A stretch of 6,741 nt of DNA from assembly GCA_964604565.1 (NCBI GenBank), contig CAZRZN010000235.1:1-6741 (forward strand), given 5' to 3'. Below are positions 1 to 4,515 of this stretch, in pieces. The notes under the pieces were generated by a model that saw nothing but the letters and a program-made list of their open reading frames with translations, had not been told where the DNA came from and ran no database searches. Every line of letters starts with the position of its first letter. Position 1 is the first letter of the stretch. The translations under genes were made by a program, and so were the position numbers. Origin of the DNA: CAZRZN01 sp964604565. Lineage in GTDB: Bacteria; Pseudomonadota; Alphaproteobacteria; Rhodobacterales; Rhodobacteraceae.

Positions 1-1259
1 CCCCCGGGGACGGCGATCTCCTGCACCACCCGGCCGTTTTCGGGATCGAACGCCCGGATCTTTCCATCGGAACTCGCCACCATCAGGCGGCCCCCGGCCA
101 TGATGGGGCCGTGGTTCGCAAAGGCTTCGCTACGGCGCTTGTTCGGATTGCGCTTCGGTTCATAGCCCGGCAACTCGCGCGTCCAGATTTCCTGTCCCGT
201 TGTCGCGTCCAAGCGCACCAGCTCATTGGTATCCGACACGAAGAAGACAGAGTCCCCGGCCGGCCACATCGGTCCAAGGGCACCATATCGCGCTGTCCAC
301 TCACGCTCGCCCGTGTAGACGGACAAGGCGACGACGCGGCCCGAATGGTTGCCAGCAAAGACCGTCTCCCCCGAAATCACGGGATCGCCGGTCACATCGT
401 CGATGGCGGCGATGGTGACGCCGGTCCGGCGCCCGGTGAGGTCCGCGTTCCACACCCGCAGACCGCCTTGGCGGAAGGCCCCCTGGATTGCGCCGGATCC
501 AAAGGCGAACACGACATATTTGTCATTCACCGCAGGCGCCGGCGCGCCGGCGATATTGTTCAGATCCTCGGTGCCGTCGACCTGCCAGCGCACCCGGCCA
601 TCGCCGCTTTCGATCGCCCAGCCGGTTCGGTCGCCCGAGATCACATAGACCAACCCGTCACGGTAGCTGGGCGCGCCGGTCGCGGTATTGTTCAGATCCT
701 GTTCCCAGAGGCGGCCGCCGTTTGCCGGATCCAGCGCCGTCAGCTTGCCAAAGCCGGATGAAACGAAAAGCTTGCCATCGCCGAATGCGAGGCCGCCGCC
801 CTGTCCTTGCGGCGCCGCGTCTCTCTGCGGCACCAATGTGGTGCTCCACAGGGATTCGCCGGAAAGGGAGGTCGCGCGCACCTGATGGTTGGCATCCATG
901 GTGAAAATGCGCCCGCCCGCGACAATCGGATCGACGTTCAGGCGGGTCTTTCTGCCGTCGCCTGCGCCGATGGAGGTCGAAAAGAGCGGTGAAAGATTTC
1001 CCCCGATAGCGGCATTGGTCACGCGCACATGAGGCGACACCGGGCTTTGCGCCCAATCGGTGTTGGTGACGCTTGCCGGCGCGCTGAAGGCCCGTGCCTC
1101 CGGACCGGCGGGCTCGACCAGTCCGGCATCCCCGGCGGCGTCTCCGCTCAGGACATCACGGACGTTCAGCCGCTCCCCCGGCAGGATCTGCTCCCGCTCG
1201 GAGCACCCCGCCACGACCAGGGCCGCCAGCGAAATCAGAAGAGAGGTCTTGCGCAGCAT
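1..1259 (-). CDS. bamB: BamB-like outer-membrane assembly lipoprotein, PQQ-like beta-propeller (C-terminus cut by window edge)
   Basis: The frame is open for 419 codons from the ATG at 1259 to the left edge, with no stop. Residues 1-19 form a lipoprotein signal: K/R-rich start, hydrophobic core, and lipobox V-A-G-C with Cys19 as the lipidated residue. From about residue 110 onward there are recurring propeller-blade motifs of the A-x-D-x-x-x-G-x-x-x-W type, for example around 172-185 (GKLTALDPANGGRLW), 212-225, 307-321, 346-359 and 400-410. BamB is the scaffold lipoprotein of the BAM complex, on the periplasmic face of the outer membrane, and helps insert beta-barrel proteins. The preceding YfgM-like gene supports the assignment, since yfgM-bamB-der is a conserved order; der would lie off the left edge. 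Alphaproteobacterial members are often annotated only as PQQ-like beta-propeller proteins. A different PQQ-repeat lipoprotein is the main alternative. From family memory, about 20-30 residues are missing. Confidence 0.88.
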   Translation of the reverse strand, partial: MLRKTSLLISLAALVVAGCSEREQILPGERLNVRDVLSGDAAGDAGLVEPAGPEARAFSAPASVTNTDWAQSPVSPHVRVTNAAIGGNLSPLFSTSIGAGDGRKTRLNVDPIVAGGRIFTMDANHQVRATSLSGESLWSTTLVPQRDAAPQGQGGGLAFGDGKLFVSSGFGKLTALDPANGGRLWEQDLNNTATGAPSYRDGLVYVISGDRTGWAIESGDGRVRWQVDGTEDLNNIAGAPAPAVNDKYVVFAFGSGAIQGAFRQGGLRVWNADLTGRRTGVTIAAIDDVTGDPVISGETVFAGNHSGRVVALSVYTGEREWTARYGALGPMWPAGDSVFFVSDTNELVRLDATTGQEIWTRELPGYEPKRNPNKRRSEAFANHGPIMAGGRLMVASSDGKIRAFDPENGRVVQEIAVPG

Positions 1260-1266
1260 TGCCATG

Positions 1267-1272
1267 CCCTTT
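1267..1272 (-). promoter_or_regulatory. Ribosome binding site deciding the bamB start
   Basis: AAAGGG on the minus strand. Two in-frame ATGs follow, at 1265 (M-A-M-L-R-K) and 1259 (M-L-R-K). The motif is only 1 nt from the first ATG but 7 nt from the second, so 1259 is the better start. It also gives a signal peptide of conventional length, with Cys19. Confidence 0.7.
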
Positions 1273-1315
1273 CGTCACCTGCAGGGGCCCTGCCCCGGCA
1301 TGAGCCTCGAAAGGC

Positions 1316-1972
1316 TCAGTTCCCGGGCGCATCCCCGCCCAGCGCCACAATCAACTGCGAAGCGCGCTGGCGCAAGCCTGCGGTTGCTTCGGCATCCTCT
1401 GCCAGCCGTTCCAGCCGCGTCAGCGCGGCCGAAGTTTCGCCGGTTTCAATTTCGATCAGCGCCAATTGTTCTTCGGCCAGAAGCCGCAGGGGCTGGCCCG
1501 GCACGGCCAGCGCCTCGAACCCGGCACGCCGTTCATCCACCGACAGCACCGCGCCGCCGCGCGCCAAGGCCTTGTAGCTGGCGATCTGGCGATAGATCGA
1601 CGGAATTTCCATGTTGGCTGCAACCGTCTGCAACCGCGCGACGGCCTCTGCGTCATTGCCCGCGCTGGCCTCTTCGGCGGCGGTCAGCATCGACAACACG
1701 GCCGCGGCCCCAGCTTCGGGGGCGGAAATGTCCTGCAATGCGGCGATCCGGTCGGAGGGTTCATTCGCCTCCAGCGCCGTAAGGATGCTGTCGCCGAATG
1801 CCTGCGCCTTGGATTCGGCGGATGCGATCCGCCATTCGCGGAAGGCCGTGCCGCCGACGATCAAGGCAACGATCACCACACCGACCCAGCCCCATTTGCG
1901 CATCGTCGCATAGAGCCGGTCGCGTTTGACCTCTTCGGTCACCTCGTCGATGAAACTGTCAGAGTCGCTCAC
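1316..1972 (-). CDS. YfgM-like / TPR-type membrane-anchored envelope protein
   Basis: This is a 218-residue protein from the GTG at 1972, ending at TGA 1316-1318. The N-terminus is an acidic cytosolic segment (SDSDSFIDEVTEEVKRDR), followed by one transmembrane helix at about residues 29-43 (WVGVVIVALIVGG). The rest is an alanine-rich, all-helical periplasmic domain with TPR-like helix pairs. This topology matches YfgM, the SecYEG-associated protein in E. coli that works with periplasmic chaperones. Its place directly upstream of bamB, with a 56-nt gap and no terminator, suggests a shared transcript. Start choice: an ATG four codons upstream (1984) would give MGALV- and has AGAGGGG 12 nt ahead, which is long. 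The GTG has GGGGG 5 nt ahead and gives the M-S-D-x-D-S-F-I-D-E-V start that I recall for family members, so I prefer it. Similarity to E. coli YfgM is structural rather than strong in sequence, so no symbol is assigned. Confidence 0.83.
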   Translation of the reverse strand: MSDSDSFIDEVTEEVKRDRLYATMRKWGWVGVVIVALIVGGTAFREWRIASAESKAQAFGDSILTALEANEPSDRIAALQDISAPEAGAAAVLSMLTAAEEASAGNDAEAVARLQTVAANMEIPSIYRQIASYKALARGGAVLSVDERRAGFEALAVPGQPLRLLAEEQLALIEIETGETSAALTRLERLAEDAEATAGLRQRASQLIVALGGDAPGN

Positions 1973-2170
1973 CAAGGCCCCCATTCGTAATTTTGTCCCC
2001 TCTTACATGTCCCGTCCCGGAGTGCCAAGGCGGGAACGCCACCGCGTCAAAAGTCCGGCCGAAAGCGGATCCGAACCGGCGGAAAGCTGCGAAACGCGCA
2101 AAAATTCGTGAAAACCTCTTTCATTTGCCGAAAATACGCCGCTTTGAGGTGCAAAAGCCCGGTGGTGCGC

Positions 2171-2199
2171 TTGAAGCGGTCGTGGCGAAGCCCTAAAAC
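2171..2199 (+). promoter_or_regulatory. Candidate sigma70-type promoter for the efflux operon
   Basis: TTGAAG (2171-2176) and TAAAAC (2194-2199) are separated by 17 bp. Each hexamer matches 4 of 6 consensus bases. The -10 runs directly into the palindrome at 2197-2216, the usual place for a repressor to block polymerase. This predicts a start near 2205 and a leader of about 115 nt. The call rests on spacing and context, because the hexamers alone are weak. Confidence 0.42.
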
Positions 2200-2216
2200 T
2201 GAACCAATCAGTTCAG
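2197..2216. promoter_or_regulatory. Nested palindromic operator, probable TetR-family site
   Basis: The sequence AACTGAACCAATCAGTTCAG holds two overlapping perfect inverted repeats. One is AACTGA (2197-2202) / TCAGTT (2208-2213) with a 5-bp spacer; the other is CTGAAC (2199-2204) / GTTCAG (2211-2216) with a 6-bp spacer. Size and symmetry suit a dimeric helix-turn-helix repressor. RND efflux operons are commonly controlled by TetR-family repressors, which is why that family is proposed. No regulator gene is in the window, so the cognate protein must be encoded beyond it. The overlap with the candidate -10 predicts repression of the plus-strand operon. Confidence 0.65.
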
Positions 2217-2226
2217 ACAGGCCGAG

Positions 2227-2240
2227 GGCGGGCACCCGCC
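2227..2240 (+). other. Short GC-rich stem-loop in the efflux leader
   Basis: GGCGG (2227-2231) can pair with CCGCC (2236-2240) across a GCAC loop. There is no following T-run, so it is not an intrinsic terminator. It lies between the operator and the adaptor gene and would be in the mRNA leader if the upstream promoter is used. It may be incidental in such GC-rich DNA. Confidence 0.3.
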
Positions 2241-2304
2241 GGTTCGTGGTCGGTCAAAATACAATCTGGTGGAACATTCGTCGCAGGCCGAGACAGCGGC
2301 ACAT

Positions 2305-2310
2305 AAAGGA
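2305..2310 (+). promoter_or_regulatory. Ribosome binding site deciding the adaptor start
   Basis: AAAGGA lies 9 nt before the ATG at 2320. The frame is open further upstream to a GTG at 2269, but that codon has no Shine-Dalgarno-like sequence, and starting there would put 17 mostly polar residues ahead of the membrane segment. The 2320 start places the hydrophobic segment right at the N-terminus, as expected for an adaptor. Confidence 0.75.
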
Positions 2311-2319
2311 CAGTTACTT

Positions 2320-4515
2320 ATGCGCATCATGTCGATCCTGACCGCATTTATCGTCGCGGCGGTGCTATATGCTGTGGTGATGGAACGCGAGCGGCTTTTC
2401 CAGTTCGCCCGCGATGTTGCACCCGCGGCCCTGACGGAGGAAGAGCAGACTGCGCAGGCCCCGGAACCCGACACACCCCCCGAGACGGTGACAGAGGCGG
2501 AGCCGGCGGCGGTGGACGGCAGGGCGCGCGTCATGGCCAAACGCTCCGTCGCGCAGGTTGTCGACAGTTCGGTAATCATGCGCGGCGAAACCCTTGCGAT
2601 CCGTCAGGTCGAAGTGCGGGCAGAGACATCGGGCAAGGTGGTTTCGGAACCGCTGCGCAAGGGATCGCTGGTCGAGGCGGATCAACTCTTGTGCGAAATC
2701 GATCCGGGCACGCGCAGCGTGTCCCTGCAAGAGGCCGTTGCACGCCTTGCCGAGGCCGAGTCCCGGCTGCCGGAGGCGGCGGCCCGGCGGGCAGAGGCGG
2801 AGGCCGCCGTGCCTGCGGCACGTGCCCGTATTCTGGAGGCGGAGGCGGCAGTTCCGGCGGCAGAGGCCCAGCTTGCCGAGGCCAAGGCCGGTGTGCCCGC
2901 GGCAGAGGCCCGTCTGGCGGAGGCCCGGGCGCGGGTGCCCGAAGCCACCGCGCGGCTGGAAGAAGCCAAGGCCAAGGTGCCCGAGGCGGAGGCGCGTCTG
3001 GCCGAGGCAGAGGCCCGCGTCCCCGAAGCCGCCGCCCGCCTAAAGGAGGCGGAGGCCCGCGTCCCCGAAACCGAAGCACGGCTGGAGGAGGCAGAGGCCC
3101 GCGTCCCCGAGGCGGAGGCCCGGCTGGCCGAGGCGGAGGCCCGCGTCCCCGAAGCCGCCGCCCGCCTAAAGGAAGCAGAGGCCGCCGTGCCCGCCGCCCG
3201 GTCCGCGCTGATCGAGGCACAGGCAAGGGTGCCGGAGGCCGATGCGCGCGTTCTCGAGGCGGAGGCCCGTCTCCGGGAGGCCGAAATCAATCTGCGCGCC
3301 TCGCAGGAGCTTGCGCGCGACGGCTTTGCCGCGCAGACCCGCCTTGCCGCATCTGAGGCCACCCACGAGGCGGCCAAGGCACAGGTTCAGGCAGCGCAGC
3401 TTGGTCTGAAATCCGCCGCAGCCGGGATCGAGGCGGCAAAGACGCAGCTTCAGGGTGCGCTGGCCGGTGTCGAGACAGCCAAGACTCAGGTTGTCGCGGC
3501 AAAGACCACCGTTCAGGCCGCCCGCAGCGGGATCAGCAACGCGCGGGCTGGCGTCAACTCCGCCCGCACGCAGATCGAGAATGCCATCGCGGGCATTTCG
3601 ACCGCGGAAAGCGGGATCATCAACGCACGCGCGGGTGTCGAATCCGCGCGCAGTCAGCTCGAATCCGCCAAGGCGGGCATACAGGCCGCCGAAAGCCAGA
3701 TCCAGAATGCCCGCGCGGGGGTGCAGACCGCCGAAAGCCAGCTTGAGGGTGCGAAGGCCGTCGTGGCCTCGGCCTTGTCAGGCATCGAAGGGGCCAAGGC
3801 CGCGGTGATCTCCGCGAAATCGCAGCTTGAGGGCGCGCTGGCGGGCGTGCAATCGGCCAAGACGGGTGAGGAAAGCGCGCGCAGCGCCATCCAGTCCGCA
3901 GAGGCCGCCGTGGCGACGGCCGAAAAGGAAATCGAGCGGCTTCGGATCCATGCCCCCTTTGGCGGACTGCTGGAAACGGACACCGCCGAACTGGGCGCGC
4001 TGATGCAACCCGCGTCAGCCTGCGCAACGATCATCCAGCTGAACCCGATCAAGATCGTTGGCTATGTCCCGGAAACCACCGTCTCACGCATTGACCTCGG
4101 CGCGCCCGCGTCGGCGCGCCTGACCAGCGGCCGGGACGTGACCGGCGAGGTGACCTTTGTCTCTCGTAGCGCCGATCCCACCACACGGACCTTCGCAATC
4201 GAATTGACCGTCCCGAACGAGGACCTGTCGATACGCGACGGCGAAACCGCCGAAATCGCGATCGAGGCGGACGGCGCCAAGGCGCATCTGCTTGCACAAT
4301 CGACCCTGACGCTCAACGACGAAGGCACATTGGGCGTGCGCACCGTGTCCCCGGACGATGCCGTGCAATGGATGGATGTCACGATCCTGCGCGACACCCC
4401 CGAGGGGGTCTGGGTGACAGGTCTGCCCGAAACGGTGGATGTGATCACCCTTGGACAGGAATTCGTCACCGATGGCGTGAAGGTCCTGCCGAGCTACGAG
4501 GATATCATTCAATGA
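2320..4515 (+). CDS. RND efflux periplasmic adaptor (membrane fusion protein) with a hugely extended repeat hairpin
   Basis: A 731-residue protein. Residues 4-20 form an uncleaved N-terminal membrane anchor, with no lipobox. A Pro/Glu-rich linker (about 35-70) follows. The first half of the lipoyl/barrel-sandwich domain is about 80-132, with G-K-V-V and the D-P-G-T-R exit. An alpha-hairpin of 14-residue repeats spans about 141-532, with its tip near G335-F336. The second lipoyl half begins at L541-R-I-H-A-P-F-G-G. Beta-barrel and membrane-proximal domains fill about 575-731. The role, known from the family, is to bridge an RND permease to a TolC-like outer-membrane channel. Usual adaptors are roughly 350-480 residues, and the excess here is all in the hairpin. 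The tip keeps R326 and L331 near the AcrA RLS positions, but Ala aligns with the Ser. It overlaps the permease gene by 4 nt, so translation is probably coupled. Family assignment is firm; the pump's substrate cannot be read. Confidence 0.93.
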   Translation: MRIMSILTAFIVAAVLYAVVMERERLFQFARDVAPAALTEEEQTAQAPEPDTPPETVTEAEPAAVDGRARVMAKRSVAQVVDSSVIMRGETLAIRQVEVRAETSGKVVSEPLRKGSLVEADQLLCEIDPGTRSVSLQEAVARLAEAESRLPEAAARRAEAEAAVPAARARILEAEAAVPAAEAQLAEAKAGVPAAEARLAEARARVPEATARLEEAKAKVPEAEARLAEAEARVPEAAARLKEAEARVPETEARLEEAEARVPEAEARLAEAEARVPEAAARLKEAEAAVPAARSALIEAQARVPEADARVLEAEARLREAEINLRASQELARDGFAAQTRLAASEATHEAAKAQVQAAQLGLKSAAAGIEAAKTQLQGALAGVETAKTQVVAAKTTVQAARSGISNARAGVNSARTQIENAIAGISTAESGIINARAGVESARSQLESAKAGIQAAESQIQNARAGVQTAESQLEGAKAVVASALSGIEGAKAAVISAKSQLEGALAGVQSAKTGEESARSAIQSAEAAVATAEKEIERLRIHAPFGGLLETDTAELGALMQPASACATIIQLNPIKIVGYVPETTVSRIDLGAPASARLTSGRDVTGEVTFVSRSADPTTRTFAIELTVPNEDLSIRDGETAEIAIEADGAKAHLLAQSTLTLNDEGTLGVRTVSPDDAVQWMDVTILRDTPEGVWVTGLPETVDVITLGQEFVTDGVKVLPSYEDIIQ
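2740..3285 (+). repeat. 42-bp tandem repeats encoding the ascending hairpin arm (13 blocks of 14 residues)
   Basis: Codons 141-322 of the adaptor fall into thirteen consecutive 14-residue blocks with consensus A-R-L-x-E-A-E-A-R-V-P-E-A-x. A fourteenth, degenerate block (323-336) reaches the tip. Proline sits at the same block position in twelve blocks: 151, 165, 179, 193, 207, 221, 235, 249, 263, 277, 291 and 305. Block positions 3 and 10 are Leu/Ile/Val and positions 6 and 13 mostly Ala, a 3-4 heptad pattern. No gap or frameshift breaks the 42-bp register. The central copies (about 2980-3180) are the most alike in DNA, suggesting the youngest units lie in the middle. Confidence 0.93.
2983..3173 (+). 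repeat. 126-bp higher-order duplication inside the repeat array
   Basis: The stretch 2983-3047 recurs at 3109-3173, exactly 126 bp (three 42-bp units) later, with three mismatches that I count, all silent. Residues 221-246 and 263-288 are therefore identical. Both copies contain the uncommon leucine codon CTA (L241 and L283), which is otherwise scarce in this gene. This marks a recent copying event rather than convergence. Confidence 0.85.
3328..3915 (+). repeat. 42-bp-period repeats encoding the descending hairpin arm (14 blocks of 14 residues)
   Basis: Codons 337-532 divide into fourteen 14-residue blocks with a different consensus, roughly N-A-R-A-G-V-x-S-A-x-S-Q-L-E, clearest between 379 and 518. 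Block positions 6 and 13 are Val/Ile/Leu and positions 2 and 9 are Ala, again a heptad a/d pattern. The arm has no proline. It is rich in Ser, Gln, Gly and Asn instead of the Glu/Arg of the ascending arm. DNA copies are more diverged than in the first arm, although short shared strings remain. Confidence 0.88.

Larger units (their letters stand above)
1973..2319. other. Divergent intergenic control region (about 350 bp)
   Basis: No credible gene lies here. The part nearest the minus-strand operon (about 1985-2160) is a mix of GC-rich and A/T-run sequence, in which I see no convincing -35/-10 pair for the leftward genes, although their promoter must lie here or overlap. The right half contains the candidate efflux promoter, the nested palindrome, a short GC-rich stem-loop and the adaptor ribosome binding site, each listed separately. 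No tRNA, CRISPR or mobile-element ends were seen. Confidence 0.7.

Noticed and set aside
111..761. Plus-strand open frame of 216 codons opposite bamB
   Set aside because: The minus-strand frame here encodes clear beta-propeller blades in one uninterrupted frame, and the plus-strand product has no recognisable features.
1281..1293. GCAGGGGCCCTGC inverted repeat between the two minus-strand genes as a terminator
   Set aside because: The loop would be one base, there is no T-run on either strand, and it lies inside a short operon gap. More likely incidental GC symmetry.
2260..2265. TACAAT as a -10 box for the efflux operon
   Set aside because: The hexamer is good, but no -35-like sequence lies 16-18 bp upstream (the DNA there is the GC-rich stem). 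The TTGAAG/TAAAAC pair fits spacing and operator better.
2269..2319. Upstream GTG start for the adaptor (17 more residues)
   Set aside because: There is no ribosome binding site before it, whereas AAAGGA stands 9 nt before the ATG at 2320, which puts the membrane anchor at the N-terminus.
2576..3226. Proline/arginine-rich minus-strand frame across the adaptor repeats
   Set aside because: It is the reverse reading of the 42-bp repeat. Its periodicity comes from the adaptor frame, which has flanking lipoyl and barrel domains that this frame lacks.
2740..3285. CRISPR-like array
   Set aside because: The 42-bp units are contiguous, in frame and coding, with no unique spacers between them.
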